From contig CAIUSV010000022.1 in the NCBI GenBank assembly GCA_903901915.1, positions 1 to 36,070 on the forward strand: a stretch of DNA of 36,070 bases, in the 5' to 3' direction. The first letter of the stretch is position 1. Each line of letters starts with the position of its first letter. This document shows, piece after piece, positions 1-11,174 of this stretch. The notes beneath the pieces are model-generated. The model was not told where the DNA came from and did not search any database. It saw nothing but the letters and a program-made list of their open reading frames with translations. Source of the stretch: an uncultured Rhodospirillaceae bacterium. Its GTDB lineage: Bacteria > Pseudomonadota > Alphaproteobacteria > Rhodospirillales > Magnetospirillaceae. Made by a program: the position numbers and the translations under genes.

Positions 1-140
1 CCTCAAATGACCGCGCCGATGAACTGCCGCGATGGCTCCATCGCTACAATTGGCATCGGCCCCATGGTAGCCTCAAGGCGCAGACACCAATCAGCCGACT
101 CGGTCTGACCGGGGACAACGTCTTGCGACTCCACAGCTAG
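1..140 (+). CDS. IS481-family transposase, C-terminal end (cut by window edge)
   Basis: Reading from base 3, 45 codons run to a TAG at 138-140. The peptide includes ELPRWLHRYNWHRP, then HGSLKAQTPISRLGL, and ends LLRLHS-like (VLRLHS). This is the typical tail of IS481-type DDE transposases, where the WLHRYNWHRPH...SLG..PISRL.L segment follows the catalytic glutamate. The catalytic D-D-E core lies outside the window, so activity cannot be judged. The right end of the element must lie close to base 140, because IS481 elements normally stop within a few tens of bases of the transposase stop; I could not fix the terminal inverted repeat without the other end. The fragment ends 78 bp from the stop codon of the convergent response-regulator gene. 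Confidence 0.82.
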   Translation, partial: SNDRADELPRWLHRYNWHRPHGSLKAQTPISRLGLTGDNVLRLHS

Positions 141-218
141 ATGGGACCCGGAACGGCCTGATCGGCGAAAAAGCGAAGGGACTTCACGGCGACGGCTCCG
201 GCGCTTCCCGTGCCAAAT

Positions 219-662
219 TCAATCTGGCAACCGCACCAATCCGAACCAATAATTCTGGATCGCGCAAATGGCGTGAAAGAATTGATCGACATCGCAGGGC
301 TTGGTTATGTAGCTGTTGGCTCCCAAGCCATAGGATATCTCGACGTCCCGTTCGACATCCGACGTCGTCAGCACGATCACCGGTATGTTGTGCAGCTTGG
401 GATCGGCCCGCATCTCGCGCAGAACCTCCCGCCCGTCGCAGCGCGGCATGTTGAGGTCCAGCAGGACGAGATCGGGGCGCGGAGCATCGGCGAACCGGCC
501 GGTCTTGTGCAAAAACTCCAGCGCCTCCACCCCGTCCGGCACATGGTGAAGGGTGCAAAGAATCTTGCTTTCACTCAACGCCTCGCCGACGAGACGGGCA
601 TCCCCCGGCTCGTCCTCGGCCAGCAGAATGTCGAAGGCGCCAACATGGGGATGTTTCTTCAT
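219..662 (-). CDS. Rcp1-like single-domain response regulator
   Basis: A 147-residue protein that is only a CheY-like receiver domain. The acidic pocket is LLAEDEPGD near residue 16, the phospho-acceptor aspartate is in LVLLDLNMPRCDG near residue 68, the switch threonines are in VIVLTTSD and the conserved lysine is in YITKP. The sequence style (EDEPGDARL, YGLGANSYITKP) is that of the Rcp1 group, which in cyanobacteria and other bacteria pairs with phytochrome-type kinases. There is no output domain, so it must act through protein partners or as a phosphate carrier. The start codon overlaps the stop of the upstream kinase gene by 4 bp, so the pair is probably translationally coupled and cognate. 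A GGAGA sequence sits about 9 bases before the ATG. Confidence 0.9.
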   Translation of the reverse strand: MKKHPHVGAFDILLAEDEPGDARLVGEALSESKILCTLHHVPDGVEALEFLHKTGRFADAPRPDLVLLDLNMPRCDGREVLREMRADPKLHNIPVIVLTTSDVERDVEISYGLGANSYITKPCDVDQFFHAICAIQNYWFGLVRLPD

Positions 663-2554
663 CGCCGGGTCTCCGTGGGAATGCGAATATGGAAGGTACT
701 GCCTTCTCCGAGGCGTGACTCCACTTTTATGGTCCCTCCCGCCCCCTCGACAATCTTGCGTGCCAGCGCCAGGCCGATACCGGTTCCCGGATGCTCTTGC
801 CTGGTATGCAGGCGCTCAAACACGCCGAAAATCTTTTCCGCGTACTGACTTTCGATCCCGATGCCATTATCGCTCACCGATATCTCTACGCCGTCCTTGG
901 CGCTTGCGCCATTCACCCGGATGCGGGGGGGGCGGTCGGGGGCGCGGTATTCCAACGCATTGTCGAGCAGAATGGAGAAAAGATCGGTTAGCCGCTCTCT
1001 GGTAATACTGACTTCGGGCAGCACTTGCGTCTCGACGACAGCGCCCACCTCGCGGATACGGTCCGAAAGACGCCGGCAGGCATCGTCGAGGCCAAGTTGC
1101 GCCGGGCACAACTCGGCCGGCGGCGGCAGATTGCCGATGGCGAGGTAAAGCTGGACCGCGCGCAGCAACTCCCGCAGTCGCTGTCCACCATCGACGATAA
1201 AATGCAGCAACTCCCGCGAGGCGGGGGATATGGCATTCGCCAAGTCATGATCAAGCTTCTGCGTGTATCTGAGTTGGCGTTGCACCGGTTCTTGCAGGTG
1301 ATGAGCAAGAATCTCGGCGAAGCGGCGCATCTCCGAATGCGAGCGCTGCAAGGCGTCAAGCAGTCTCTCGCGGTCCAACGCCGCCGTCTTGGCCTTGGTG
1401 ATGTCCATGTCGAAGCCGATCATCACCGGCGTGCGGGTATTCTCGCGCGCGACCACCCGGGTCAGGGTCCGCACCCACCGTGGCGATCGGCCGGGAACGT
1501 CGATGCAGAACTCTTCCGTGCGCACGTCATTGTCGGTCCTGGGCGCAATCGCCCGCTCCAAGGCATGGCGATCGGCCTCGGACAGACAGCGGGACAAGGC
1601 ATCGAAACTGGGAGGGGCCGCCACCCCCAGCCACTCGGCATGCTGGGGGGTCAGGACGATGTCGGGCGTATGCATGTCCCATTCCCAAACGGCACCATGC
1701 GCCGCGGCAACAGCCAGAGAGGCCCGCTCATTGCTGCGCAGCACATCGTCGGAGAGGCGGCCGAACAAGGTTTCCTGCGGCTTGGTGAAGCCGAAGTGAA
1801 CCACACCCGCGTAAACCAGATAGAAGGCGATGATCTTGGCGACATGCCCCGCCATGTTCAGCGCACCGTAAACATCCGTGTAAAGAGTGAAGCACGCCTC
1901 CATCACGATCATCATGACGATGCTGGCGGCGACATAGCGGAACAGGCCGGTGGCGAACTGTTGGCGCAGCCGCCATAGCCTCGCCAGCGATAGGGCCATG
2001 AGGGCCATGAAGACGTATTCGGCACCGATCTTGAACGCGGTAAGGCCGCTTCCCTCGCGCCAGCAATCGGGAAAGCCCCCCCACCAGAAGATCGACGCCA
2101 GCAGGAGTGCTCCGGCCGAAACGAATGCCGACAACACCGTGGAGGGACGCAACCGCCGCTCGCCCGCGACGGCCGCGGTGGCGATGGCGGCCACGGCGAG
2201 CATCCGGCCGGCGATCCACAATTGCGTCGGCAGGTTGGCGTCGGCGTTGGTGAACACGCCCATTCCCTTGTAGGTCAAGGTATGAATGAGATCGGTCGCC
2301 GACACCGGGCCAAAGGCCAGACCGACCACCATCAGAAAGGTACTGTCCAAGGTCCTGCGGGTGTTCCAGGCCATCGAAAATGCGGTGAGCCCGACCACAA
2401 TGCTGAACAATTCGGCCAACGCGTGGAACAGCGGGTAGCCATGCAGGCGCGCCGCGACGATGATCACGATCAAGATCGCGACCACAAGCATCTCGCCCCA
2501 GGCGACAACGGTCGCCCGAGCGGGTGGAATCAACGGGGAGGCTGCCATCACCAT
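659..2554 (-). CDS. MASE3-like membrane sensor histidine kinase
   Basis: A 631-residue kinase. Residues about 18-265 hold a multi-helix membrane region resembling MASE3, with the signature stretch around [14 protein letters not shown] and [13 protein letters not shown] degenerate PAS-like domain (about 275-385) follows, then a HisKA helix with the histidine in [13 protein letters not shown], of the LQEP subtype common among phytochrome-like kinases, and a HATPase with LLDNALEY (N box), DNGIGI (G1) and GTGIGLALA (G2). The start chosen is ATG 2554, preceded by GAGGGG about 7 bases upstream; an in-frame ATG at 2632 would add 26 residues not expected for the family. It overlaps the downstream Rcp1-like regulator by 4 bp, its likely phosphate acceptor. 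The ligand of MASE3 domains is not known to me. Confidence 0.88.
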   Translation of the reverse strand: MVMAASPLIPPARATVVAWGEMLVVAILIVIIVAARLHGYPLFHALAELFSIVVGLTAFSMAWNTRRTLDSTFLMVVGLAFGPVSATDLIHTLTYKGMGVFTNADANLPTQLWIAGRMLAVAAIATAAVAGERRLRPSTVLSAFVSAGALLLASIFWWGGFPDCWREGSGLTAFKIGAEYVFMALMALSLARLWRLRQQFATGLFRYVAASIVMMIVMEACFTLYTDVYGALNMAGHVAKIIAFYLVYAGVVHFGFTKPQETLFGRLSDDVLRSNERASLAVAAAHGAVWEWDMHTPDIVLTPQHAEWLGVAAPPSFDALSRCLSEADRHALERAIAPRTDNDVRTEEFCIDVPGRSPRWVRTLTRVVARENTRTPVMIGFDMDITKAKTAALDRERLLDALQRSHSEMRRFAEILAHHLQEPVQRQLRYTQKLDHDLANAISPASRELLHFIVDGGQRLRELLRAVQLYLAIGNLPPPAELCPAQLGLDDACRRLSDRIREVGAVVETQVLPEVSITRERLTDLFSILLDNALEYRAPDRPPRIRVNGASAKDGVEISVSDNGIGIESQYAEKIFGVFERLHTRQEHPGTGIGLALARKIVEGAGGTIKVESRLGEGSTFHIRIPTETRR

Positions 2555-3124
2555 GGGTATTCCCCTCTTGAGACCGAGGTGTCGCCCCTGATACTTCCCC
2601 TGGAGCGGAAGGCGTGCCGGAGCAGGAAGCAAGATGCGCCCCTATCGTGTCCGACGATTTTCCTTGAGAAGTCCAATCCGCTCCCCGCGGGGGGATGAAA
2701 GGGAATCTGCATATGGAAGGGCCATGCTTTCCAGCCCGAACCTAACGACACGATTGAAAAAGGGGGGCTTAGCCCCGGTTCATTCCGCCGCCATCCCCAT
2801 AGGAAGACAATACGCCGATTTCACGTCAACGAAGTCATATGACATCATAGACTAAAGCTTCGGTTGAAGCGAGTGACTATGTCCCGGGGCCGTGGAGCAA
2901 AGGAAAATAATCCCCCGATGGCCCCGATATGTCCCCATGGCCATGACCGCCAAAAGACGCTTGATCGGCAGGGGCACTCCGGCCGCCGTGACAAAATGCG
3001 GCGAATTTCCCGATTCGTTTAAATTTTATTAACATGGCGCGCGAACCGTGTTCACCGCTCGGCGATAGGCTTTATCCAATGCCCGTAGAACGGGGTCCGT
3101 TCCGGCAATTGGGAGACCGGCAGC
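2555..3124. other. Gene-free region upstream of the MASE3 kinase and the small ORF
   Basis: No convincing gene is seen in this 570-bp stretch. It carries a perfect 10-bp palindrome GTCATATGAC at 2834-2843 and a short hairpin GCTTC-GGTT-GAAGC at 2857-2870. An AT-rich run at 3019-3033 just upstream of the small ORF leader is a plausible promoter region. Promoters for both flanking divergent genes should lie here, but I could not assign -35 and -10 boxes with confidence. Confidence 0.5.
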
Positions 3125-3256
3125 ATGGCTTTCGATATCGAGCAGTTTCGCACCAGATTCCACGGCCTGATGGCCTCGGTCCGAGCGCGGCTGGGTGAAC
3201 TCGACCGCGTCGGCGGCGAGCTGCACCGCCGCGTCGGGGAACTGCGCATCCGCTGA
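3125..3256 (+). CDS. Small protein of 43 residues, amphipathic helix, unknown function
   Basis: ATG 3125 to TGA 3256 encodes MAFDIEQFRTRF... ending GELRIR. A GGGAG ribosome-binding site at 3111-3115 lies 9 bases before the ATG. The peptide has no proline, is rich in Arg, Leu and Glu, and spaces hydrophobic residues (F12, L15, V19, L26, V29, L33, L40) in a heptad-like pattern, which suggests one long amphipathic or coiled-coil helix. It is basic overall. It is convergent with icd and shares the perfect 12-bp hairpin at 3277-3305 as a possible terminator. I do not recognise the family. An overlapping frame from ATG 3034 also stays open for 53 codons, so coding status rests on the ribosome-binding site and helix pattern. 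Confidence 0.5.
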   Translation: MAFDIEQFRTRFHGLMASVRARLGELDRVGGELHRRVGELRIR

Positions 3257-3276
3257 GTACGGCAGGCAATACGGCA

Positions 3277-3305
3277 GTGGGCGGGGGAGCCAATCCCCCG
3301 CCCAC
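3277..3305. terminator. Bidirectional GC-rich terminator hairpin
   Basis: A perfect 12-bp stem, GTGGGCGGGGGA (3277-3288) with TCCCCCGCCCAC (3294-3305), and a 5-base loop. It lies between two convergent stop codons (3256 on plus, 3320 on minus), so it probably ends both icd and the small ORF. Neither side has a long T run, so termination could be partly Rho-assisted. Confidence 0.75.
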
Positions 3306-3319
3306 ACCGTTATTCGGAC

Positions 3320-5861
<2,542 letters not shown>

Positions 5862-6176
5862 ATGAAGATTGTGACCGATTCCTCGTTCGAGGCCGAGGTG
5901 CTGAAGGCATCCGGGCCGGTTCTGGTGGATTTCTGGGCGGAGTGGTGCGGCCCATGCCGCCAGATCGCTCCGGCGCTTGAGGAACTCTCCAAGGACAAGG
6001 CCGACAAGATCACCGTTGCCAAGATCAACATCGACGAGAATCCGGGGACGCCCGGCAAGTACGGCGTCCGTGGCATTCCCACCCTGATGATCTTCAAGGA
6101 CGGTCAGGTGGCCGCCACCAAGATCGGCGCCCTGCCCAAGAGCAAACTTTACGAGTGGGTCGAATCCAGCCTGTAA
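5862..6176 (+). CDS. trxA: Thioredoxin
   Basis: A 104-residue cytoplasmic thiol-disulfide oxidoreductase that reduces protein disulfides and is itself reduced by thioredoxin reductase. The active site WCGPC follows [13 protein letters not shown] near residues 31-35, and the cis-proline loop is in [12 protein letters not shown]. Length and fold order match canonical bacterial TrxA, with the usual start [21 protein letters not shown] lies about 8 bases before the ATG. It is a single-gene unit closed by a strong hairpin at 6195-6222, and it is divergent from icd. Nothing about it is unusual; the gene symbol is by family and other thioredoxins may exist elsewhere in the genome. Confidence 0.97.
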   Translation: MKIVTDSSFEAEVLKASGPVLVDFWAEWCGPCRQIAPALEELSKDKADKITVAKINIDENPGTPGKYGVRGIPTLMIFKDGQVAATKIGALPKSKLYEWVESSL

Positions 6177-6194
6177 GAGGTCGATCGGGTGGTT

Positions 6195-6222
6195 ACGGGC
6201 CCCGCCGGCCGGCGGGGCCCGT
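6195..6222 (+). terminator. Terminator of trxA
   Basis: Stem ACGGGCCCCGCC (6195-6206) pairs perfectly with GGCGGGGCCCGT (6211-6222) around a GGCC loop, 18 bases after the trxA stop. It is followed by a pyrimidine-rich tail TCATCTTCT. Confidence 0.88.
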
Positions 6223-6234
6223 TCATCTTCTAGG

Positions 6235-6362
6235 GTGCTTCAACTTGAAGCTAAAGCACTCCAGCGTTCCGTATGTACGAAAAAGCTCCGCTTTTTCAGG
6301 GCTCAAACGCTGCTCGGGCTTAAGAGCTTGATTCCGTATTACCGCATCAAACTCTAAGCCCG
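6235..6362. repeat. Three-part palindromic intergenic element
   Basis: The whole gap between the trxA terminator and the next stop codon is built of inverted repeats. Part 1 (6235-6259) has outer arms GTGCTT/AAGCAC and an inner palindrome CTTCAACTTGAAG. Part 2 (6263-6311) has outer arms AGCGTT/AACGCT and a nested perfect hairpin GAAAAAGC-TCC-GCTTTTTC at 6279-6297. Part 3 (6315-6362) pairs CGGGCTTAAGAGCTTGAT with ATCAAACTCTAAGCCCG, with one mismatch and one bulge. It ends 3 bases from the kinase stop at 6366, so it can act as that gene's terminator. The mosaic of palindromes resembles dispersed intergenic repeats of alphaproteobacteria, but copy number is not visible here. Confidence 0.65.
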
Positions 6363-6365
6363 ACC

Positions 6366-8078
6366 TCAGCCCGCCCGCAACTCGACCTCGAAAACCGAGC
6401 CGAACCCGGGACGCGACCGCACCCGCACCTCGTGCCCGAGAAGCCGCGCGGTCCGAGACACCACCGACAACCCAAGCCCCAATCCCTCCGAGTGGGATCG
6501 CGACGAATTCTCGATCTGATAGAAGTCGTCGAAGATGGCCTCGATCCGGTCGGCGGCGATGCCCTTGCCGCTATCCCAGACCTGGAGCAGAACCGAGCGC
6601 CCACGCCGGCGGCTCCCCACCAGGATACCGCCCCGGTCGGTGTACTTGATGGCGTTGACCAGAAGATTGCGCAGGATGCGACGCAGCAGTACCGGATCGC
6701 TGTAAACCATGACATGGGCCGTCACCACCCGGACCCGCAGGCCGCGGGTCTCGGCCAGTTTGCCGAAACTGCCGGCCTCGGTGTCGATGATGTCTTGCAG
6801 ATCGAACGAACAGAGCCGGGGGATGATACCACCGGCCTCCAGGGTGGCGACGTCGAGCAGCGAATTAAGCAGTTCCTCGCTGGCATCGAGCGCGGTCCCC
6901 AGTTTGGCGATGGCCTGACGATGGAGGATGTCGTCCGTGGCGGCGGCTTGCTGCTCGATCACCGACCAGAACAGCCGCATCGCTTGCAGCGGCTGGCGTA
7001 AATCGTGGCTGACCGAAGCGAAGAACGTCGATTTACTGCGATGGGCCGCGATCATCTGGCGCCGGGCCGCATCGGCGCGGGCGGCTGCCGCCACCGCGTA
7101 ATAGGCCAGCACCATCTCAACCAGCAGAACCCCCAGCATCATGGCGCCGTTCTGCCATGCACGGCGCCGCCAGCCGTCGAGAACCGAACTGAGCGGAAGA
7201 CTCGACGTGATGATCAGCCCACGTTCCGGCATGCTGCGATAAGCGTGCAGACGGTCGATGCCGTCGATCACCGACGGCGACACATAGGTGCCCGCCGGCC
7301 GCGACTGCGACAGGTGGACAAATGGGGCGTTGCCGGTCGCGCGGACATTTTCCAAGGCCGGCAGGGGATGGCGCATGACCAAGGCGCCATCGGCCTTGTA
7401 AACCGCGAAGGTCTGGGCCGGATCGAGGGAAAGCCGCCGGTAGAGCCGAAGGAAGTGGTCGATGGCGATCGACGACTGTACCACGGCGAGAACCTGGCCC
7501 GAGCGGTCCTCCACCCGGCGGCTGAGGGCGAAGACGAAGGCCCCGGTCATGCGTTCCCGGATCAGCGGGCTGACGAAATCCCCCCGCGCCGCCGGTGGCA
7601 TGACGCTGACGAAGTAGTCGCGGTCGCCACGAAAACCATTGTCACCCGGCGCCACGTCCTGCGACGCCAGCGCCAGATTACCGTCGGGCGCGATGATCAG
7701 CAGTGACTGGATCGCCGGAGCGTCGGCCATGATCCGCCGCAGCGTGGCCTGATGGGATGGGTTGGAAGACAGCGCCGCCATGCCGTGGCGCTGGATCAGG
7801 TCTTCCATGCGGCTGAGAACCACGCCATCGGTCTCGATGGCCGAGCCGACCTGTTCCTCCATCAAGGTCACCAGTTCGGCCAGCGTCTGCGCCGCCGCGT
7901 CCAGCGTGGTTTCGCGGTCGCGCACGGTCAACGCGGCGAACACCGCCCCCCCCAGAACCAGGGAGGCGGCAACGAAGGCGACGACGATCAACGTCAGCCT
8001 GGAGGTCGCCGGCCGGAACGGCGAGCCGGGTTCGCCGACGTCATCGGGAGCCGTCGCGATTGCCGGGTTCGTCTCCAT
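6366..8078 (-). CDS. Membrane sensor histidine kinase with periplasmic Cache-type sensor
   Basis: A 570-residue kinase from ATG 8078. After a short cytoplasmic N-terminus there is a first membrane helix (about 28-51), a periplasmic region of about 260 residues with the look of a double Cache sensor (GDRDYFVSV, RRVEDRSGQVLAVV, GTYVSPSVIDGIDRL), and a second helix near 313-333. HisKA follows with the histidine in FASVSHDLRQPLQAM, then HATPase with LLVNAIKYTD, DSGKGI and GLGLGLSVVS. There is no receiver domain and no adjacent regulator, so it is an orphan kinase. The start is uncertain: two GTG codons at 8081 and 8084 precede the ATG and the ribosome-binding site is only a poly-G run. It lies 127 bp downstream of the GGDEF-EAL gene on the same strand. 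Confidence 0.88.
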   Translation of the reverse strand: METNPAIATAPDDVGEPGSPFRPATSRLTLIVVAFVAASLVLGGAVFAALTVRDRETTLDAAAQTLAELVTLMEEQVGSAIETDGVVLSRMEDLIQRHGMAALSSNPSHQATLRRIMADAPAIQSLLIIAPDGNLALASQDVAPGDNGFRGDRDYFVSVMPPAARGDFVSPLIRERMTGAFVFALSRRVEDRSGQVLAVVQSSIAIDHFLRLYRRLSLDPAQTFAVYKADGALVMRHPLPALENVRATGNAPFVHLSQSRPAGTYVSPSVIDGIDRLHAYRSMPERGLIITSSLPLSSVLDGWRRRAWQNGAMMLGVLLVEMVLAYYAVAAAARADAARRQMIAAHRSKSTFFASVSHDLRQPLQAMRLFWSVIEQQAAATDDILHRQAIAKLGTALDASEELLNSLLDVATLEAGGIIPRLCSFDLQDIIDTEAGSFGKLAETRGLRVRVVTAHVMVYSDPVLLRRILRNLLVNAIKYTDRGGILVGSRRRGRSVLLQVWDSGKGIAADRIEAIFDDFYQIENSSRSHSEGLGLGLSVVSRTARLLGHEVRVRSRPGFGSVFEVELRAG

Positions 8079-8205
8079 CACCACCGATGCCCGCCCCCCC
8101 TCTGTTCGCAAACGGCAGCCATCGACCCTCCGGAACGCCCGGGGCCTTGGACCCGGCCAGAATAGCCCCGTCGGCGGCCGTTGAGAAGCGCCCGCCCGAA
8201 CTATC

Positions 8206-10314
8206 CTATTTCCGAGCGGATACCGCCAACAGACCGGGTAGGCCCTGGTCGAGCAGACGGCCAAAGGCTTCGGCATCCACCGGACGGCTGAACAGGTAGC
8301 CCTGCATGGTGGCGCAGCCGCTCTCGGCCAGGAACGCCGCCTGCGCCGGCGTCTCGACCCCCTCGGCGATCACCGAGAAGCCGAGATTGGCGGCCAGGGC
8401 GACGATGGAGGCGATGATGGCGCCGTTCTTGGCATCGTCCGGCAGATCGTCGACGAAGGTGCGGTCGATCTTCAAGGTGGTGACGGGAAACAGCTTGAGA
8501 TAGGCCAGCGACGAATAACCGGTGCCGAAATCGTCCAGCGACACCTTGATCCCCATGGCGGTCAACTGCCCGAGAATCTCGATGGCGCGATCCATGTCGC
8601 TGGCCATCATGGTCTCGGTGATCTCCAGTTCCAGCATGGCGGCCGGCAATCCGGCCCCGGTCAACGCCGCCTTGACCTTGTCCTTCAGGCGTCCGTCAAG
8701 GAATTGGGCCGGCGACAGATTGACGCTGATGGACGGCGGCGCCAGCCGCTGATCGCGCCAGCGGGCCATCTGGGCACAGGCCTGCTCCAGCACCCAATCG
8801 TCGATGGCACCGATCAGCCCGGCACGTTCGGCCACCGGAATGAACCGGGCGGGAGAGATTTCGCCCCGCTCGGGATGGCGCCAGCGGATCAGCGCCTCGG
8901 CGCCGACGACGCGCCGGGTGGTGACATCGACCTTGGGCTGGTAGGCCAGACGGAACTGACCCTCGGCCAGGGCATGGCGCAGGTCGTTCTCGAGATTGAC
9001 CCGTTCCGCCACGTGCCGGTCCATGTCGGGATCGAAAAAGCTGAAGGAATGGCCGTTGCGCTTGGCGTGGTACATGGCGGCGTCGGCCCGCGACAGCAGG
9101 CTTTCGGCATTGTCGGCGTCGTCGGGATAAAGCGCCACGCCGACGCTGGTCGAGGCGTACAGTTCCAGGTCATTGATGCCGTAGGGTTCGGCGAAGGCGT
9201 AGAGCACCTTGTTGACGCAGACCTCGGCGGTACCGGAATCGGCGACACTGGGCAGCACCACGGCGAATTCGTCGCCCCCCAGCCGCCCGATGATGTCGCT
9301 GGCCCGGACACAGGCTTTCAGCCGCCGCGCCACCTGACGCAGCAACTCGTCGCCGACGGCGTGACCGAAGCTGTCGTTGATGTCCTTGAAGCGATTGATG
9401 TCCAGGTACAGCACCGCCAGACGCTCGCCGCTGTGTTCGGCACGGGCAATGGAATCGGCCAGCCCCTCCATCACCGTGCGGCGGTTGACCAGCCGGGTCA
9501 GGCCGTCGTGGCTGGCGTGAAAGCGGATGCGCTGCTCGTCGCGGCGATGGGTGGTGATGTCGCGCAGCAACAGCACATAGCGGTCGGCGGCGCTGTCCTC
9601 GCCGGCGATGGCGGTGATGGTGAGGGCGACGGGAAACGGGTCATCGTCCTTGCGCCTGGCCCAGGATTCCCCCGACCACACCCCCCCGGTCGCCGCCAGC
9701 CGCCAGGTCTGTTCCATCTCGGCGATGCCGATCATCTCGATGGCGAACAGGTCGCTGGGCCGGCCCGCCACCTCGTCGGCGTTCCAACCGGTGATGCGCT
9801 CGAAGGCGGCATTGACCGCCAGCACCACCCGCCGGGCATCGGTGACGACGATAGCCTCGCCCACGGTCTCGAACACCGCCGCCGCCAGCCGCAGCGACTC
9901 TTCGCTCCGCTTGCGCTCGGTGATGTCCTGGACGGTGCCTTCATAGCAGAGTATCCGACCGTCGATAGCACGCACCGAGCGGGCGTTCTCGGCGATCCAG
10001 ATGACGTTGCGGTCCTTGTCGTAGACCCGGGCCTCGAAATTACGCACCACCGAGTCCCGGTCGAGACTGGCCTTGAAGCGATCACGGTCGGCCGGATTGA
10101 CGTACAGGTCACGGGCGATATCGGTCAGACCGGCAATCAGCTCGGCCGGATCGCCATAGCCGTAGATGCGGGCCAACGCCGGATTGGCGTCAAGATAGCG
10201 ACCGTCGGGAGTGGTGCGGTAAATGCCTTCGACCGCATTCTCGAACAACGAGCGGTAGCCACCGATGTCGTCATCATCGCCATCGGAAGCGATGGAAAAC
10301 GCACACGTGTTCAT
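8206..10314 (-). CDS. PAS-PAS-GGDEF-EAL cyclic-di-GMP turnover protein
   Basis: A 702-residue soluble protein. Two PAS domains (about 15-135 and 140-260, with EGTVQDITERK and LLLRDITTHRR ends) precede a GGDEF diguanylate cyclase domain (about 265-430) with an intact GRLGGDEFAVV active site. An RASD inhibitory-site motif sits exactly five residues before GGDEF. The EAL phosphodiesterase domain (about 440-690) keeps AEALIRW, NLSPAQF, EITETMM, DDFGTGYSSL and AEGVET with a GYLFSRP end. Both domains look catalytically complete, so net activity cannot be predicted. The start is ATG 10314 with GGAAAGGGGG just upstream; an in-frame ATG at 10356 is less likely. No membrane helices are seen. Confidence 0.95.
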   Translation of the reverse strand: MNTCAFSIASDGDDDDIGGYRSLFENAVEGIYRTTPDGRYLDANPALARIYGYGDPAELIAGLTDIARDLYVNPADRDRFKASLDRDSVVRNFEARVYDKDRNVIWIAENARSVRAIDGRILCYEGTVQDITERKRSEESLRLAAAVFETVGEAIVVTDARRVVLAVNAAFERITGWNADEVAGRPSDLFAIEMIGIAEMEQTWRLAATGGVWSGESWARRKDDDPFPVALTITAIAGEDSAADRYVLLLRDITTHRRDEQRIRFHASHDGLTRLVNRRTVMEGLADSIARAEHSGERLAVLYLDINRFKDINDSFGHAVGDELLRQVARRLKACVRASDIIGRLGGDEFAVVLPSVADSGTAEVCVNKVLYAFAEPYGINDLELYASTSVGVALYPDDADNAESLLSRADAAMYHAKRNGHSFSFFDPDMDRHVAERVNLENDLRHALAEGQFRLAYQPKVDVTTRRVVGAEALIRWRHPERGEISPARFIPVAERAGLIGAIDDWVLEQACAQMARWRDQRLAPPSISVNLSPAQFLDGRLKDKVKAALTGAGLPAAMLELEITETMMASDMDRAIEILGQLTAMGIKVSLDDFGTGYSSLAYLKLFPVTTLKIDRTFVDDLPDDAKNGAIIASIVALAANLGFSVIAEGVETPAQAAFLAESGCATMQGYLFSRPVDAEAFGRLLDQGLPGLLAVSARK

Positions 10315-10610
10315 CTGCCCCCTTTCCCGCGACGAATAGCGCCATGAAAGTGCCACTCCCGGTTTACGCCGGGCAAGGGAATACCTCTATACCATTTGAC
10401 CCATTCAGACGGTATTGCCCGGGATCGCCGCGTCGCCGCCAAACCGGCGACGGCGTTCATCCGATTGAATGCCGACCGGATACGGCGCTAACATCCGTTG
10501 GCGGCGCCTCTCCCAAACCCCACCGCCGGGTGGTCCACCTCGCCCCCAGCCGGGCGATGGCCGTCTTCGACGGCAGACCGATGGGGGTGTGTTGGAGCTT
10601 GTCGGCCGAA

Positions 10611-11174
10611 ATGAAGAACTCGAAGCGAAACGCGTTGATTCTGGCGGCTTCCGTAGCCGGAAGTTCCGCCGTCTTTCCCTGGCTGGTGACCGCGCTACAC
10701 AATCACCTCAGCGACATCATAACCGTACTTTTTCCCGGCCCCATATTCGCCGTGGCGCTGTGGCTTTTGTTTCCCCGGCGCCTGTCTCGCTCGGGACTCG
10801 CCGTCGCGGTCGTGATCGTCACCACCGGCTGGTATGGCGCCTACAGGATCGGCGGAGACGTCTACGACGCCATTTCACCCACCCTGCTGGGCCTCGCCGT
10901 CGCCGGCGCCCTGGCGGGAGCGATCGGCGGTCTCGCGGTCGGCTTGGCGGCGCTTTCCCAACCGGCAAACCGGGGGCCGCGCCCATTTCTGGCCGTCGTG
11001 CTTGCCGGCGCGCTGCTGGGTACCCTTGCCCTGCCCGCCGGCTTCCTGTTTCAGGCCCCGACGGAACACGGGTTCAATTTCATCTTCCTGACCTTCGCGA
11101 TCTGGCAACCGGGCGTCGGCTGGGCCGTTCTGGCCGCCGGGCGCCTTAGCGGCCGAACAACTTCAGCGGATTAA
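10611..11174 (+). CDS. Six-helix inner-membrane protein of unknown function
   Basis: A 187-residue hydrophobic protein from ATG 10611 (MKNSKRNALIL...). Six likely membrane helices can be read: ALILAASVAGSSAVFPWLV, IITVLFPGPIFAVALWLLF, GLAVAVVIVTTGWYGAY, a Gly/Ala-rich LGLAVAGALAGAIGGLAVG, PFLAVVLAGALLGTLALPA and the last near FNFIFLTFAIWQPGVGWAV. I do not recognise the family. The frame stays open upstream to 10344, and ATG 10581 is a possible alternative start; the first 80 codons of the longer frame look non-coding. Its 3' end overlaps the convergent AsmA-like gene by 29 bp. It is divergent from the GGDEF-EAL gene with a 296-bp gap in which no other gene is seen. Confidence 0.65.
   Translation: MKNSKRNALILAASVAGSSAVFPWLVTALHNHLSDIITVLFPGPIFAVALWLLFPRRLSRSGLAVAVVIVTTGWYGAYRIGGDVYDAISPTLLGLAVAGALAGAIGGLAVGLAALSQPANRGPRPFLAVVLAGALLGTLALPAGFLFQAPTEHGFNFIFLTFAIWQPGVGWAVLAAGRLSGRTTSAD

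Noticed and set aside
2879-3022. A 47-codon frame (ATG 2879) in the kinase/small-ORF gap
   Set aside because: No ribosome-binding site, and the peptide has many His, Pro, Arg and Gly residues without any pattern.
3034-3195. A 53-codon frame overlapping the 43-residue small ORF
   Set aside because: No good ribosome-binding site and irregular Pro/Gly/Arg-rich composition; the overlapping 43-residue frame is more protein-like.
8704-10347. A 547-codon plus-strand open frame opposite the GGDEF-EAL gene
   Set aside because: Shadow; the minus strand has intact GGDEF and EAL motifs.
10344-10610. N-terminal extension of the six-helix membrane protein
   Set aside because: The first 80 codons are Arg/Pro/Gly-rich and unlike a membrane protein start; they overlap the promoter region of the GGDEF-EAL gene.
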